Position numbers and translations under genes: made by a program. 64,000 nucleotides of DNA from Mycobacterium sp. (GTDB taxonomy: Bacteria; Actinomycetota; Actinomycetes; Mycobacteriales; Mycobacteriaceae), in NCBI GenBank assembly GCA_018401645.1, contig JAGYKK010000009.1, positions 29,632 through 93,631 of the forward strand. Reading direction: 5' to 3'. Positions within the stretch are counted from its first letter, which is position 1, and each line of letters starts with the position of its first letter. The notes under the pieces are model-generated. The model had not been told where the DNA came from. It ran no database searches and saw nothing but the letters and a program-made list of their open reading frames with translations. Of this stretch, positions 40,163 to 52,105 are shown piece by piece.

Positions 40163-41797
40163 GTGAGCCGTTTCACGGAGAAGATGTTCAACAGCGCTAA
40201 GACCAGCACCAAGGGCATGGTGACCGGGGAACCGGTGGAACCGGTCCGGCACACCTGGCTCGAGGTCCATGAGCGCGCCCGGCGGATCGCCGGGGGATTG
40301 GCCGCCGCCGGCGTCGGACCCGGCGACGCGGTAGGGGTGCTGGCCGGGGCGCCGGTGGAGATCGCGCCGACCGCTCAGGCGCTGTGGATGCGCGGGGCCA
40401 GCCTGACCATGCTGCACCAGCCCACCCCGCGCACCGACCTCGGGCACTGGGCCAAGGACACCGCCAACGTCATCGACATGATCGAGGCAAAGGCCGTGGT
40501 GGTCTCCGATCCTTTCCTGGTGGCCGTCCCGATTTTGAAGGAGCGCGGGCTGACCGTTCTGACGGTGGAGGAGTTACTGGCCGCCGAACCGGTCGACCCG
40601 GTGGAGACCGGGGAGGACGACGTTGCGCTGATGCAATTGACGTCGGGTTCCACCGGCTCCCCCAAGGCCGTGGTGATCACCCACCGCAATATTCATTCCA
40701 ATGCCGAGGCCATGTTCGTCGGTGCGGAGTACGACGTCGAGACCGACGTGATGGTCAGCTGGCTGCCCTGCTTTCACGACATGGGCATGGTCGGCTTCCT
40801 GACCATCCCGATGTACTTCGGCGCCGAGCTCGTCAAGGTCACCCCATTGGACTTCCTTCGGGACACGCTGCTGTGGGCCAAACTCATCGACAAGTACGCG
40901 GGCACCATGACGGCGGCGCCCAACTTCGCCTACGCACTCTTCGGCAAGCGACTGCGCCGACAGGCCAAGCCGGGGCAGTTCGATTTGTCGACGCTGCGGT
41001 TCGCCCTTTCCGGCGCCGAGCCGGTCGATCCCGCCGATGTCGAGGACTTGCTGGAGGCCGGTAAGCCGTTCGGGCTGCGGCCCGGCGCGATTCTTCCGGC
41101 CTATGGCATGGCTGAGACGACGCTGGCGGTGTCGTTTTCCGAATGTGGTGCCGGCCTGGTGGTCGACGAGGTCGACGCCGACCTGCTGGCCGCTTTGCGC
41201 CGGGCCGTCCCAGCGACGAAGGGCAACACCCGCAGACTGGCCACGCTGGGCCCGCTACTGAAGGACCTCGAGGCCCGCATCGTCGACCAGGACGGCGTCA
41301 CGTTGCCGGCCCGGGGTGTCGGTGTTATCGAATTGAGGGGCGAATCGCTGACCCCGGGCTACATCACCATGGGCGGATTCGTTGCCGCACAGGACGAGGA
41401 CGGTTGGTACGACACCGGTGATCTCGGCTACCTGACCGAGAACGGCCACGTCGTGGTGTGTGGCCGGGTCAAGGATGTGATCATCATGGCTGGCCGCAAC
41501 ATCTATCCCACCGACATCGAGCGCGCCGCGGGAAACGTCACCGGAGTGCGGCCAGGATGCGCCGTTGCAGTCCGCCTCGATGCCGGGCATTCCCGGGAGA
41601 CCTTCGCGGTGGCTGTCGAGTCCAATGAATGGGAGGATCCCGTCGAGGTGCGCCGCATCGAGCAACAGGTCGCTCACTGGGTCGTTGCCGAGGTGGGCGT
41701 CCGACCGCGCAACGTGGTCGTGCTCGGGCCCGGCACCATTCCGAAGACTCCCTCGGGCAAACTGCGCCGTGCGAACTCGGTCGCGCTGGTCACCTGA
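40163..41797 (+). CDS. pks16: Long-chain fatty-acid--AMP/CoA ligase (Pks16 type)
   Basis: ANL-superfamily adenylating enzyme, 544 aa, despite the historical name not a polyketide synthase (Rv1013). AMP-binding motif [80 protein letters not shown] and the C-terminal Lys in [14 protein letters not shown]. The HDMG motif and lack of a large insertion suggest fatty acyl-AMP or CoA ligase activity. GTG 40163, preceded by GAGGAGG. Convergent with pth. Confidence 0.9.
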   Translation: MSRFTEKMFNSAKTSTKGMVTGEPVEPVRHTWLEVHERARRIAGGLAAAGVGPGDAVGVLAGAPVEIAPTAQALWMRGASLTMLHQPTPRTDLGHWAKDTANVIDMIEAKAVVVSDPFLVAVPILKERGLTVLTVEELLAAEPVDPVETGEDDVALMQLTSGSTGSPKAVVITHRNIHSNAEAMFVGAEYDVETDVMVSWLPCFHDMGMVGFLTIPMYFGAELVKVTPLDFLRDTLLWAKLIDKYAGTMTAAPNFAYALFGKRLRRQAKPGQFDLSTLRFALSGAEPVDPADVEDLLEAGKPFGLRPGAILPAYGMAETTLAVSFSECGAGLVVDEVDADLLAALRRAVPATKGNTRRLATLGPLLKDLEARIVDQDGVTLPARGVGVIELRGESLTPGYITMGGFVAAQDEDGWYDTGDLGYLTENGHVVVCGRVKDVIIMAGRNIYPTDIERAAGNVTGVRPGCAVAVRLDAGHSRETFAVAVESNEWEDPVEVRRIEQQVAHWVVAEVGVRPRNVVVLGPGTIPKTPSGKLRRANSVALVT

Positions 41798-41816
41798 GTG
41801 AACTCGGTCGCGCCGG

Positions 41817-42392
41817 TCACCAGCCGTGGACCAGATTCTGCGCCGATTCCAATCCGGTCTCGATGAGCAACTCGGTCGCGTCGGCTGCCTGTTCACAGAT
41901 CGCCGGCACCTCTTTTCGCTCTGCCGCAGTGAACACTTCCAGTACGAATGCTGCGGGGTCCTTCCGTCCGGGTGGGCGCCCGATCCCGATCCGGACTCGC
42001 TGAAAGTCTTTGGTTCCCAGGGCATTCGCCACGGAGCGCAGTCCGTTGTGGCCGCCCTCGCCGCCGCCCAGCTTGAGCCGGATCCGGCCGAAGTCGATGT
42101 CGAGTTCGTCGTGAATGACGATTACGTCGGCGGGTGGCACCGAGTAGAACTTCGCCAGCGGCCCCACGTGACGACCGGATTCGTTCATGTAGGTCCGCGG
42201 TTTGGCAAGCACGACCTGCCGCTGTCCCACTGTGCTGGTGACAATCTCTGCCCCGGAACGCTTGTGCACCTTGAACGTCGCACCGAGTCGATCGGCCAGC
42301 AGATCGGCGACCATGAAGCCGATGTTGTGCCGGGTTTTCGCGTATTGCGGTCCGGGGTTGCCCAGGCCGATGACCAGCAATGGCTCGGACAT
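41817..42392 (-). CDS. pth: Peptidyl-tRNA hydrolase Pth
   Basis: Frees peptides from peptidyl-tRNA. 191 aa, full length: [26 protein letters not shown] with catalytic His, [45 protein letters not shown] (catalytic Asp) and [16 protein letters not shown] 42392 lies 12 bp after rplY on the same strand, a conserved pair. Confidence 0.96.
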   Translation of the reverse strand: MSEPLLVIGLGNPGPQYAKTRHNIGFMVADLLADRLGATFKVHKRSGAEIVTSTVGQRQVVLAKPRTYMNESGRHVGPLAKFYSVPPADVIVIHDELDIDFGRIRLKLGGGEGGHNGLRSVANALGTKDFQRVRIGIGRPPGRKDPAAFVLEVFTAAERKEVPAICEQAADATELLIETGLESAQNLVHGW

Positions 42393-42404
42393 GGCCGCAA
42401 CCGT

Positions 42405-43064
42405 CTACTCGGCTTGGTCCGACTCGTCCCCCGAATCCGGCGCGGATTCGGCGTCGGGCGCCTGCTCCTCCACCGACTCGCCGCCGCCCTCGGACTCCAA
42501 ATCTTCGGCGGTCGGCGCCGCGACGACATTGACCACCAGCATGTCTGGATCGCTGATCAAGATGACGCCGCTTGGCAGTACCACCTGGCTGGCAAGAATC
42601 TGGGTGCCCTCCTCGACGCCTTCCACCGAAACGGTCAGGCCGTCGGGAATCGACAGCGCCTCGGCCTCGATCTCGATCGTGGAGGCGTCCAGGGTGACCA
42701 GCGTGCCGGAGGCGGCCTCGCCTTCGACGGTGACGGCCACCTCGACGGTGACCTTCTCGCCGCGGCGGATCACGATCAGATCGACGTGTTGGATGTTGCG
42801 GCGCACCGGGTGGATCGCGATGGCCTTGGTCAGGGCCAGTTGCTCGGTGCCGTTGAGGTCGAGGCTGAGTACGGCGTTGGTTCCGGAATTGCGCAGCACG
42901 GCGGCGTAGTCGCGGGCGTTGAGTTCGAGGTGTTGCGGGTCGGCGCCGTGGCCGTAGAGCACTGCGGGCACTTTGCCGTCTCGGCGGGCCTGACGCGAGG
43001 CACCTTTGCCGGTGCGGGTACGAACCTCAACGCTGAGTTTGTTGGTGGTGGCATTCTGGGCCAT
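42405..43064 (-). CDS. rplY: 50S ribosomal protein L25/general stress protein Ctc
   Basis: 219 aa CTC-type L25: 5S rRNA-binding domain ([30 protein letters not shown]) plus the C-terminal beta domain ([18 protein letters not shown]) and an acidic tail ([16 protein letters not shown]). I start at ATG 43064 ([11 protein letters not shown]), since the in-frame sequence upstream is not conserved. Ortholog of Rv1015c. Confidence 0.94.
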   Translation of the reverse strand: MAQNATTNKLSVEVRTRTGKGASRQARRDGKVPAVLYGHGADPQHLELNARDYAAVLRNSGTNAVLSLDLNGTEQLALTKAIAIHPVRRNIQHVDLIVIRRGEKVTVEVAVTVEGEAASGTLVTLDASTIEIEAEALSIPDGLTVSVEGVEEGTQILASQVVLPSGVILISDPDMLVVNVVAAPTAEDLESEGGGESVEEQAPDAESAPDSGDESDQAE

Positions 43065-43249
43065 GGGACTGCTCCTGCCTTCGAGGGTGGAATCACACGG
43101 CGAAGGCGGCGTTGAGAAACGCTTCTGCCTCGTCGATAACGGTGGCCGGACCACCCTCGCCGTGACGCCCGGCAAGAGTAGCCGACTGCCACCCCAGAGT
43201 GGAAACTCAATGCCCATGAGCTGCCCGGACAGGGTCCACAGAGCTCTGG

Positions 43250-43912
43250 CTACTTCACCGCCACGTCGAATCCGCTGATGATCTTTTCGACGTCGGGGGC
43301 CTGCGCCGCCGCCTGATTGGCCAGCGTCGTCACGGTCAACTGGATCAGATAGCGCTGGAACTCCGGTGCGGGCGTGGCCGGGATGACGACCCGGTTGTAG
43401 GTATGCAGTCGCGTCTCGTTGAGGTCGTACGTACCCTCGATCATCGAGGATGGAAACCCTTTGAAGTCCGCGCTTGAGGAGTTGAGCTTGGCGAAGTTCT
43501 TCGAGATCTCAGCGCTATCATCGGCGTGCTCGAGGGCGGCGGGCACATCGAAATTCCCGTCCAGCTTGAAGACCATCAACAGGGCAGTCGGGTAGTTGTT
43601 GTTCTTGGCGATCGCCTCGGTGCCGGGGGAGAAGTTCGGGTTCTCGTAGGTTGTCCATCCAGCCGGCCGGGGCAGCGTGACCGTGAGGTCGGTGAGTTTG
43701 TCTAGGGCGATCTGTTGACCGGTCACCCCGGCACTGGCCAGATGTTGGGCGATCGGCGTCGGCGGGGCGGACGAATCTTCTTCTGTCTCGGTACTCGTGG
43801 CGCTGGAGGTCACGAATGCCGAGTAGTCGGCGGTGCGCGCGCCACAACCCACGGCGCAGGTGACCGCGACGACAGTTACCGCAATCATGACAAAACCTTT
43901 GATACCGGACAT
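43250..43912 (-). CDS. lpqT: LpqT lipoprotein
   Basis: About 220 aa lipoprotein of the LpqT/LpqN-like family. Signal [19 protein letters not shown] followed by AVGC lipobox. The mature domain has [65 protein letters not shown] and [15 protein letters not shown] 43912 gives the best signal peptide; GTG 43951 overlaps the prs stop by one base and is an alternative. Family members bind periplasmic or envelope partners; the exact role is unknown. Confidence 0.88.
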   Translation of the reverse strand: MSGIKGFVMIAVTVVAVTCAVGCGARTADYSAFVTSSATSTETEEDSSAPPTPIAQHLASAGVTGQQIALDKLTDLTVTLPRPAGWTTYENPNFSPGTEAIAKNNNYPTALLMVFKLDGNFDVPAALEHADDSAEISKNFAKLNSSSADFKGFPSSMIEGTYDLNETRLHTYNRVVIPATPAPEFQRYLIQLTVTTLANQAAAQAPDVEKIISGFDVAVK

Positions 43913-43950
43913 TCGGGTAACGCCGGATGCGACGGTCGACGCGGAGACCA

Positions 43951-44931
43951 CTATGCGTCCCCGTCGAAAAGTCCTGTCACCGACCCGTTTTCGAACACCG
44001 CCTGGATTGTACTGGCCAGCAGCGGGGCAATCGACAGCACCGTCAGCTGGGGAAAGCGCTTGGACTCGTCGATCGGCAGGGTGTTGGTGACAATTACCTC
44101 GTGGGCGCCGCAGGCGGCAAGCCGCTCCGCCGCCGGGTCGGACAGCACGCCGTGGGTGGCGGCGATGATGACATCGGTGGCTCCGTCATCGCGCAGCAAC
44201 TTGACCGCGCCGGCAATGGTGCCGCCGGTGTCGATCATGTCGTCGGTCAGCACACAGGTTTTGCCCGCCACCTCACCGACCACCCGGTTGGACACCACCT
44301 GGTTGGGCACGCGCGGATCACGGGTCTTGTGGATGAAGGCCAGTGGGGTCCCGCCCAGTGCGTCGGCCCACTTCTCGGCGACCCGCACCCGACCGGAGTC
44401 CGGTGAAACCACGACAATGTTCTCGGTTGCGTAGTTGTCGGTGATGTAGCCGGTCAACAGATTCTGCGCGCGCATGTGATCCACCGGACCATCGAAGAAG
44501 CCTTGAATCTGGTCGGTATGCAGGTCCACCGTGACGATGCGGTCGGCGCCGGCGGTCTTGAGCAGGTCGGCCACCAATCGGGCCGAGATGGGCTCCCGAC
44601 CGCGATGCTTCTTGTCCTGCCTGGCGTAGGGATAGAAGGGCAGCACTGCGGTGATCCGTTTGGCGCTGCCGCGCTTGAGCGCGTCGATCATGATGAGCTG
44701 TTCCATGAACCACTGGTTCAGCGGAGCGGGATGAGACTGCAGGACGAAGGCGTCGCACCCACGCACCGACTCGTCGAATCGCACGAAGATCTCCCCATTG
44801 GCGAAATCACGGGCGGTCTGAGCGGTGACATGGATATCGAGTTCCTTGGCGACCTGGTCGGCCAGCTCCGGATGCGCGCGGCCGGAGAACAGCATCAGGT
44901 TCTTGCGGTTGTCGGTCCAGTCCGTGCCCAC
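43951..44931 (-). CDS. prs: Ribose-phosphate pyrophosphokinase
   Basis: Makes PRPP from ribose-5-phosphate and ATP for nucleotides, His, Trp and arabinan (decaprenyl-P-arabinose) synthesis. 326 aa. NLMLFSGRAHPELADQVAKEL, FANGEIFVRFDESVRG, LPFYPYARQDKKHRGREPIS, VDLHTDQIQGFFDGPVDH and the PRPP-binding VLTDDMIDTGGTIAGA. Ortholog of Rv1017c, 40 bp after glmU. Confidence 0.95.
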   Translation of the reverse strand: MGTDWTDNRKNLMLFSGRAHPELADQVAKELDIHVTAQTARDFANGEIFVRFDESVRGCDAFVLQSHPAPLNQWFMEQLIMIDALKRGSAKRITAVLPFYPYARQDKKHRGREPISARLVADLLKTAGADRIVTVDLHTDQIQGFFDGPVDHMRAQNLLTGYITDNYATENIVVVSPDSGRVRVAEKWADALGGTPLAFIHKTRDPRVPNQVVSNRVVGEVAGKTCVLTDDMIDTGGTIAGAVKLLRDDGATDVIIAATHGVLSDPAAERLAACGAHEVIVTNTLPIDESKRFPQLTVLSIAPLLASTIQAVFENGSVTGLFDGDA

Positions 44932-44970
44932 TGTGCCCTGCTTTCGCCCATCGGGGATCGGATACGGGAG

Positions 44971-46506
44971 TCATCGTACGTAGCTGGGGGTCCCGCCCGT
45001 GGGCGGGTCGCGCGGTGAGTCGGGTAAGGGGGGATCCGGATCGGCTTTCGCCTCGGCTGCGGCCCGTGCGGAGTCGCTGCCGGGGCGGTTGCGCAGTACC
45101 CAGTCCTCGATGATCCGCTGCTCACCGGCCGAGACTGCCAGGGCTCCGGGTGGCACGTCGTCGCGCAGCACGGTCCCGGCCCCGGTGTAAGCGCCGTCGC
45201 CGACGGTGATCGGCGCGACGAACATGGTGTCGCTCCCGGTGCGGACGTAGGAACCCACGGTGGTGCGCTGCTTGCCCACACCGTCGTAGTTGACGAACAC
45301 ACTGGAGGCACCGATGTTGGTGTGGTCGCCGATGTCGGCGTCACCGACGTACGTCAGATGCGGCACCTTGCTGCCGACCCCGATGACTGAGTTCTTGGTC
45401 TCGACGAAAGCACCGAGTTTGCCCCCCGCACCGAGGTGGGTGCCGGGGCGCAGGTAGGTAAACGGTCCGACGTCGGCATCATCGCTGATCACCGCGTCGT
45501 GCGCGTGGGTGCGGACCACCGAGGCGCCAGTCCCGACGTGGGTGTCGGTGAGCGTGGAGTCGGGCCCGATCCGGCAGCCGGCTCCGATGCGGGTGACGCC
45601 GAGCAACTGGGTGCCGGGCGCGATGACGGTGTCGCGGCCGATCTCGACATCGACGTCGATCCACGTGGTGGCCGGGTCGATGATGGTGACGCCGGCCCGC
45701 TGGTGAGCGGCGACGATCCGCCGGTTGAATTCCAGGCCGATATCGGCCAACTGCACTCGGTCGTTGACCCCGGATACCAGGGCCGCGTCGTCGACGTGCT
45801 TGGCGTGCACCACCTGTCCGTCGGCGCGCAGGATTGCGATGACGTCGGTGAGATAGAGCTCGTGTTGAGCGTTATCGCTGGACAGCCGATTGAGCGCCGA
45901 GCGCAGCGCGGCGACGTCGAAGGCGTAGACACCGGCATTGATCTCCCGGATGGCCCGTTGCTGCGGGGTGGCGTCGGTCTCCTCGACGATCGCGATCACC
46001 TCGCCGTCCTGGGTCCGCAGAATGCGGCCGTATCCCCTCCCGTCGGGAACCGTCGTGGTGAGGACCGTGACTGCCGCGGGTGGGCCCGCTGATTGGACAT
46101 GAGCGGGTGCACCCGCGTGGGCGGCGATGAGATCCGCGAGGGTGTCAGCATCGAGTAGTGGAATATCGCCCGAGGTGACCACCACTACGCCGCCGAAGTC
46201 CGCGGGCAATGCCGACAATCCGCACAGCGCGGCGTGGCCGGTGCCCAGCTGCTGGTCCTGAACAGCCACCTCGATGGGCCGGCCCAACTCGACAGCCAGT
46301 TGGCCGACAGCAGTGGAAATCTGGTCGCGATCCTTGCCGAGCACCACCACGAGATGACGTGGGTCCACTTTGGCGACGGCGTGCAGGGCGTGCGCGAGCA
46401 TGCTGCGACCGCCAAGGGCGTGCAGTACCTTCGGGGTGTCCGAACGCATCCTGGTACCGGCCCCGGCCGCGAGCACCAGAACCGCCGACTCGCTGGTAAT
46501 CGTCAC
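44971..46506 (-). CDS. glmU: Bifunctional UDP-GlcNAc pyrophosphorylase/glucosamine-1-P acetyltransferase GlmU
   Basis: Last two steps to UDP-GlcNAc for peptidoglycan. 511 aa from GTG 46506, which has AGGAGG five bases upstream; in-frame sequence before it lies in a repeat and the tRNA. N-terminal uridyltransferase: [55 protein letters not shown]-terminal left-handed beta helix with hexapeptides ([20 protein letters not shown]) and [22 protein letters not shown]. The disordered tail ([13 protein letters not shown]) is typical of mycobacterial GlmU. Confidence 0.96.
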   Translation of the reverse strand: MTITSESAVLVLAAGAGTRMRSDTPKVLHALGGRSMLAHALHAVAKVDPRHLVVVLGKDRDQISTAVGQLAVELGRPIEVAVQDQQLGTGHAALCGLSALPADFGGVVVVTSGDIPLLDADTLADLIAAHAGAPAHVQSAGPPAAVTVLTTTVPDGRGYGRILRTQDGEVIAIVEETDATPQQRAIREINAGVYAFDVAALRSALNRLSSDNAQHELYLTDVIAILRADGQVVHAKHVDDAALVSGVNDRVQLADIGLEFNRRIVAAHQRAGVTIIDPATTWIDVDVEIGRDTVIAPGTQLLGVTRIGAGCRIGPDSTLTDTHVGTGASVVRTHAHDAVISDDADVGPFTYLRPGTHLGAGGKLGAFVETKNSVIGVGSKVPHLTYVGDADIGDHTNIGASSVFVNYDGVGKQRTTVGSYVRTGSDTMFVAPITVGDGAYTGAGTVLRDDVPPGALAVSAGEQRIIEDWVLRNRPGSDSARAAAEAKADPDPPLPDSPRDPPTGGTPSYVR

Positions 46507-46586
46507 GCGGACCTCCTGAGAGTGCGGTTTCGTGCGCGACACGCGGATTGCGCCGGACAAAACCGCACAGTCGCGGGATAAGTTCC

Positions 46587-46652
46587 CTCGCTCCCTCGCC
46601 AAATGGTCGCTCGGCGAGCCTCGCTCCCTCGCCAAATGGTCGCTCGGCGAGC
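46587..46652. repeat. Perfect 33-bp tandem duplication next to tRNA-Gln
   Basis: Two adjacent identical 33-bp units, each starting CTCGCTCCCTCGCCAAATGG and ending TCGCTCGGCGAGC, at 46587-46619 and 46620-46652, followed by a partial third copy (CTCGCT) that runs into the tRNA-Gln 3' end. Each holds a short hairpin GCTCG-g-CGAGC. It sits just downstream of tRNA-Gln and upstream of glmU on the minus strand. Possibly a terminator/processing signal or a REP-like element. Confidence 0.85.
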
Positions 46653-46656
46653 CTCG

Positions 46657-46728
46657 CTCCGTCGCCAGGACTCGAACCTGAACTATCTGAACCAAAATCA
46701 GAGGTGCTGCCGATTACACCACGACGGA
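46657..46728 (-). tRNA. tRNA-Gln (anticodon TTG)
   Basis: Minus-strand cloverleaf: acceptor TCCGTCG/CGACGGA, D-arm TGTAATCGGCAGCA, anticodon stem TCTGA/TCAGA with loop containing TTG, T-arm CAGGTTCGAGTCCTG. CCA is not encoded. 72 nt. Same place as glnT of M. tuberculosis, between glmU and the tetR gene. Confidence 0.93.
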
Positions 46729-46771
46729 TTACCCGTAGGAGACTTTAACGCAGGCCGATACCCTGGTAGCC

Positions 46772-47407
46772 GTGGCCGGATCTGAGAAGGAGACGCGCGT
46801 ACCGCGCGCCAGAATGACCGGCAGCGAGCGCCGACACCAGCTCATCGACATCGCCCGTTCGTTGTTTGCCGAACGCGGATATGAGGGCACCTCTGTCGAG
46901 GAGATCGCCCAGCGGGCAGGGGTGTCCAAGCCGGTTGTCTACGAGCATTTCGGCGGCAAGGAGGGCCTGTATGCGGTGGTGGTCGACCGGGAGATGTCGG
47001 CGCTGCTGGACCGCATCACCTCCTCGCTGACCAACAACCGCTCCCGGGTTCGGGTTGAGCGGGTGGCACTGGCGCTGCTGACCTACATTGAGGAGCGCAC
47101 CGACGGATTCCGGATCATGATCCGCGACTCTCCGGCCTCGATCAGTTCGGGCACCTACTCCAGCCTGCTCAATGACGCCGTCAGCCAGGTCTCGTCAATT
47201 CTGGCCGGTGACTTCTCGCGCCGCGGGCTTGATCCGGAATTGGCGCCCCTGTACGCGCAGGCGCTGGTGGGTTCGGTGTCGATGACCGCGCAGTGGTGGC
47301 TCGACGCTCGGGAGCCCAAGAAGGAAGTCGTCGCCGCTCATTTGGTAAATCTGATGTGGAACGGTTTGAGCCATCTCGAGGCCGACCCCGCCCTGCAGGG
47401 TGAGTAG
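46772..47407 (+). CDS. TetR-family transcriptional regulator (Rv1019-like)
   Basis: 211 aa. N-terminal HTH: GSERRHQLIDIARSLFAERGYEGTSVEEIAQRAGVSKPVVYEHFGGKEGLY, followed by an all-helical ligand domain. GTG 46772. It lies upstream of mfd and mazG on the same strand; the M. tuberculosis ortholog is reported as an autorepressor of the unit that includes those genes. Intact. Confidence 0.92.
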   Translation: MAGSEKETRVPRARMTGSERRHQLIDIARSLFAERGYEGTSVEEIAQRAGVSKPVVYEHFGGKEGLYAVVVDREMSALLDRITSSLTNNRSRVRVERVALALLTYIEERTDGFRIMIRDSPASISSGTYSSLLNDAVSQVSSILAGDFSRRGLDPELAPLYAQALVGSVSMTAQWWLDAREPKKEVVAAHLVNLMWNGLSHLEADPALQGE

Positions 47408-47487
47408 CACCTGTCGAATCGTTGCCCGCCATCGAGTTTTTTTCCACCAAAAAGTTTTTTGCTCGCGTTGCCTAGGATGGTGCCATC

Positions 47488-50400
47488 ATGACCACACCGG
47501 GGCACCCGTCTGTCCACGCCCCGTTGGGAAGCCTTGTCGCTGCGGTGCTGGGGGCGCCGAGTTTCGACGAGCTGACGGCCGCGGCGGCGAAGCGCCCGGA
47601 TGAGTTGGCGATCGTCGGGCCGGCGAGCGTACAGCTGTTCGTGGCCTGTGCCCTGGCCCGCAATGGCCCACTGCTGGTGGTGACGGCGACCGGCCGCGAA
47701 GCCGACGACCTCACCGCGGAGCTGCGGGGTGTCCACGGTGACGCCGCGGCACTCTTCCCGTCCTGGGAGACCCTCCCGCACGAACGGCTCTCGCCGGGAG
47801 TGGACACCGTGGGCGCGAGGATGATGTTGCTGCGCCGCCTGGCCCATCCCGCTGATGCCGAATTAGGCCCCCCGCTGGCGGTGGTGGTAACGACGGTGCG
47901 CTCGCTGCTGCAGCCGATGGCTGCCGATCTGGCGCAGACCGAGCCGGTGATCCTGCGGGGGGGCGCCGAACTGAACTTCGACGACCTGGCCGCACGCCTG
48001 GTCGAACTCGCTTACACCCGAGTGGACATGGTCGGCCGTCGCGGCGAATTCGCGGTTCGCGGCGGAATACTGGACATCTTCGCGCCCACCGCCGAACACC
48101 CGGTGCGGGTGGAGTTTTGGGGCGACGAGATTACCGAGATGCGAATGTTCTCGGTCGCCGATCAGCGCTCGATTCCCGAGATCAGGGTCACGGCGGTCAC
48201 CGCCGTGGCGTGCCGGGAACTGCTACTGACGCACGACGTGCGCCCCGCGCTGCGGGAATTGGCAGCCGACGCACCCTGCGACGCTGGTCACGTCCTCGGC
48301 CGGGTCGGCGATATGCTGGCCAAACTCGCCGAGGGAATACCGGTCGACGGGATGGAGGCGTTGGCGCCGATTCTTCATCCAAAGCCCCTCGGCCTCCTCG
48401 TTGATCATCTGCCGGCCGGAGCTCCGCTACTGGTGTGCGATCCGGAGAAGGTCCGAACCCGTGCCGCCGACCTGATCAAGACCGGACAGGAGTTCCTCGA
48501 GGCCTCCTGGTCGGTGGCGGCGATCGGCGGTGATGCCCCGATCGATATCGAGGCGCTTGGCGGCTCTGGTTTCCGCGAGCTCGATGAGGTTCGCGAGCAC
48601 GCCCGCGGGAGCGGGCATCGGTGGTGGACGATCGGCCAATTCGGCCGGACCGGGGCGGTTGATCTTGATGTCCGGCCGGCGCCGTCGGCGCGCGGCCAGC
48701 AGAGCTCCGCCGATGAGATCTTCGCGATGCTGCGTGCCCATGTGCTCACCGGCGGAAAGGCTGCCGTCGTTGCGCCGGGAATCGGGACCGCGCACCGGGT
48801 GGTCGAGCAACTTCGTGAACGCGATACTCCCGCGGCGATGCTTGAGGCGGATGCGACGCTCCGCCCCGGAGTGGTCAACGTACTCAAGGGTCCGTTGCAC
48901 AACGGAATCATCGTTGCCGGTGCAGAGTTGGTGGTGATCACCGAGACCGACCTGACCGGGAACCGGGCCACCGGACCCGAGGGTAAGCGGCTGGCCGCCA
49001 AGCGGCGTAACACCGTGGACCCGCTGGCGTTGACCGCCGGGGACCTGGTGGTGCACGACCAGCACGGCATTGGCCGGTTCGTTGAGATGGTGGAGCGCAC
49101 GATCGGTGGCGCCCGACGGGAATACCTGGTGTTGGAGTACGCCTCTAGTAAGCGCAGCCAGCAGTCCGACAAATTGTTCGTTCCCATGGACTCCCTCGAT
49201 CAGCTGTCCCGCTACGTTGGCGGCGAGCAGCCCGGGCTCAGCCGACTCGGCGGTAGTGACTGGGCAAACACGAAAACGAAAGCGCGCAAGGCGGTTCGCG
49301 AGATCGCCGGTGAGCTTGTTTCTCTTTACGCCAAGCGACAGGCCGCACCGGGCCACGCGTTCGCACCGGACAGCCCGTGGCAGGCCGAGATGGAGGACGC
49401 GTTCGGATTCACCGAGACCGCCGACCAACTCACGGCGATCACCGAGGTCAAGGCTGACATGGAGAAGCCGATTCCGATGGACCGCGTGGTCTGTGGTGAC
49501 GTGGGCTACGGCAAGACCGAGATCGCGGTGCGGGCGGCATTCAAAGCGGTGCAGGACGGCAAGCAGGTCGCCGTGCTGGTTCCGACTACCCTGCTGGCCG
49601 ACCAGCACCTTCAGACGTTCACCGAACGAGTTGCCGGCTTCCCGGTCGTCGTCAAGGGGTTGTCCCGGTTCACCGATCCGGGCGAGTCCCGGGCAGTGCT
49701 TGAGGGAATGGCCGACGGCAGCGTCGACATCGTCATCGGTACCCACCGGCTGCTGCAGACCGGGGTGCGATGGAAGGACCTTGGTCTGGTGGTTGTCGAT
49801 GAGGAACAGCGCTTCGGCGTCGAGCATAAGGAGCACATCAAAAGCCTGCGCGCTGCTGTTGACGTGTTGACCATGAGCGCCACTCCGATTCCGCGGACTT
49901 TGGAGATGAGCCTGGCCGGTATCCGGGAGATGTCGACCATCCTGACCCCGCCCGAAGAGCGCTACCCGGTGCTGACCTACGTCGGCCCCGACGATGACAA
50001 GCAGGTCGCCGCGGCACTGCGCCGTGAACTCCTTCGCGACGGTCAGGCTTTTTATGTGCACAATCGGGTCAATTCAATAGATGCTGCGGCAGCCCGGGTG
50101 CGGGCACTGGTGCCACAGGCCAGGGTGGTCGTCGCGCACGGTCAGATGCCGGAGGAGCAGCTGGAGAAAACGGTGCAGGGGTTCTGGAACCGTGACTACG
50201 ACATCCTGGTCTGCACCACAATCATCGAGACCGGGCTCGACATCTCCAACGCCAATACCCTCATCGTTGAACGGGCCGAAGCTCTCGGTCTTTCGCAACT
50301 GCATCAGCTGCGCGGCCGGGTGGGACGCAGCAGGGAACGTGGCTACGCCTACTTCCTATACCCGCGCGAGACGCCGCTCACCGAAACCGCTTATGACCGG

Positions 50401-51145
50401 CTGGCCACCATCGCCCAAAACAACGAACTTGGCGCGGGAATGGCGGTTGCGTTGAAGGACTTGGAGATTCGCGGAGCCGGCAACGTCCTGGGGGCCGAGC
50501 AATCCGGTCACGTCGCCGGGGTGGGTTTCGATCTGCTACGTCCGGTTGGTCGGCGAGGCGGTTGCGGCCTATCGCGCGGCCGCCGACGGTGATGCGGTAC
50601 CGATCGCAGAGGAAGTTCGAGACGTTCGTATCGACCTGCCAGTCGATGCCCATCTACCGCCTGATTACATCGCTAGCGACCGGCTGCGGCTTGAGGCCTA
50701 CTGGCGACTGGCCGGCGGACGAGGCCGCCGTCGCGGCGGTAGTGGAGGAACTCACCGACCGCTACGGCCCACTGCCCGAACCGCGCAGCGGCTGGTGGCG
50801 GTGGCCCGGCTGCGACTGCTGTGTCGGCACTACGGCGTCACCGAAGTCGCGGCAACGGAGTAAGTATACGAGCCCGAGGAGCCGCTTCGGGTGATGCCGC
50901 TGCCATTGCCGGATTCGGCACAGGTGCGTCTCAAACGCCTCTACCCAGCCGCCGGATACCGGGCGACCACTTCGACGGTGCAGGTGCCGATTCCGCGGAC
51001 CGGGGCCGGGATAGGCGCGCCGCGAATCCGGGATCTCGAGTTGGTGGGAATGGTGGCCGATCTACTGCTGGCACTGGACGGCCGACCGGCCGGGGACGTG
51101 GATGTCGCGAGGTTTACACCGGCGACGCGGGGGGCGGGCCGGTGA
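47488..51145 (+). pseudogene. mfd: Transcription-repair coupling factor Mfd (3' frameshifts)
   Basis: Releases stalled RNA polymerase and recruits UvrA. The first 1020 codons are intact: UvrB-like N-terminus ([15 protein letters not shown]), RNA polymerase-interacting domain ([17 protein letters not shown]), helicase motifs [20 protein letters not shown] (Walker A), [10 protein letters not shown] (DEEQ box), [36 protein letters not shown] and [16 protein letters not shown]. After [10 protein letters not shown] at 50530 the frame is lost; the C-terminal domain continues in pieces ([63 protein letters not shown]) with four or five indels up to TGA 51143-51145. ATG 47488. Full length about 1215 aa if corrected. 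Confidence 0.93.
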
Positions 51146-52056
51146 CCGTTGTGCTGATCGACCCCCGCCGCCCCACTCTGGTTTCGATACACGCCGTCGT
51201 GCTACTCGGCGGCGAGGTGGAGTACACCGAGGAGATATCCGATGTGGTGTCGGGGGCGTTGCGCATGGGGCGGCTGGTGCTGACAGGTGAGCCGGCCCCG
51301 GTGCTGCTGTCATCGAACCTCGAACATCAGCAGGTCAGGGCGCGGATCGCGGCCGGAGAACCGATAGTCACCGGCGCGGTGGCCCGCCCCGGTGAGCGAC
51401 TCGTCGACGCGGTGGAGATCATGGATCGGCTTCGTACTTCAGGGCCTTGGGAGAGCGAGCAGACGCACGACTCCCTGCGCCGATATCTGCTCGAGGAAAC
51501 CTACGAACTCTTCGACGCGGTGCACGGCGGAAATCTCGACGATGTGCGCGATGAACTTGGAGATGTGTTGTTGCAGGTCCTTTTCCATGCACGCATCGCC
51601 CAAGAGTCGCCGGTGAATTCGTTCACCATCGACGACGTCTCGGATGCGCTGGTGCGCAAGCTGATGAATCGGGTGCCCACCGTTCTGGCCGGGGAGCCGA
51701 TCACGCTCGAGGATCAGCTGGCTCAGTGGGAGCAACGCAAGGCACTGGAACGGCAGAATTCGACGGCGAGGTCGTGTGTCGACGGTATTCCTACCGGCCA
51801 ACCCGCGTTGGCTCTTGCCCAGAAAGTCATCGCCCGTGCCACGGCCAACGGTTTTCCGGCCGATCTGATCCCGGAGACGTTGACGTCGGTGTCGATCAGT
51901 GTTGATCGCGACGCCGAGAACGACTTGCGCACCGCCGTCCTGGATTTCATGGACGCCGTGCGGGTCGCGGAGTGCGCCATCGAAAAGAACCATGGGGCCA
52001 CAGAACACGGCGCGCCGACAGGGCCGGGAGCATGGCGTCGATTCTGGACCCCGTGA
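51142..52056 (+). CDS. mazG: Nucleoside triphosphate pyrophosphohydrolase MazG
   Basis: House-cleaning NTP pyrophosphatase removing oxidised nucleotides. 304 aa from GTG 51142, which overlaps the mfd stop by 4 bp (GTGA). MazG domain: [41 protein letters not shown] with the E-x-x-E and E-x-x-D metal sites, NRVPTVL, and [10 protein letters not shown]-terminal 100 residues are the actinobacterial extension. Ortholog of Rv1021. Confidence 0.93.
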   Translation: MTVVLIDPRRPTLVSIHAVVLLGGEVEYTEEISDVVSGALRMGRLVLTGEPAPVLLSSNLEHQQVRARIAAGEPIVTGAVARPGERLVDAVEIMDRLRTSGPWESEQTHDSLRRYLLEETYELFDAVHGGNLDDVRDELGDVLLQVLFHARIAQESPVNSFTIDDVSDALVRKLMNRVPTVLAGEPITLEDQLAQWEQRKALERQNSTARSCVDGIPTGQPALALAQKVIARATANGFPADLIPETLTSVSISVDRDAENDLRTAVLDFMDAVRVAECAIEKNHGATEHGAPTGPGAWRRFWTP

Positions 52057-52105
52057 ATGCTTGATCGGCCGGCAGGGTTTCAGCCGTGGGACGATGGTCG
52101 GGTAG

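Noticed and set aside
41826..43115. Plus-strand open frame of 429 codons
   Set aside because: It is the antisense of pth and rplY, both clear minus-strand genes; Arg/His-rich composition of a GC-rich shadow frame.
48427..50061. Minus-strand open frame of 544 codons
   Set aside because: Antisense to the intact part of mfd, no motifs, His/Arg/Gln-rich composition.
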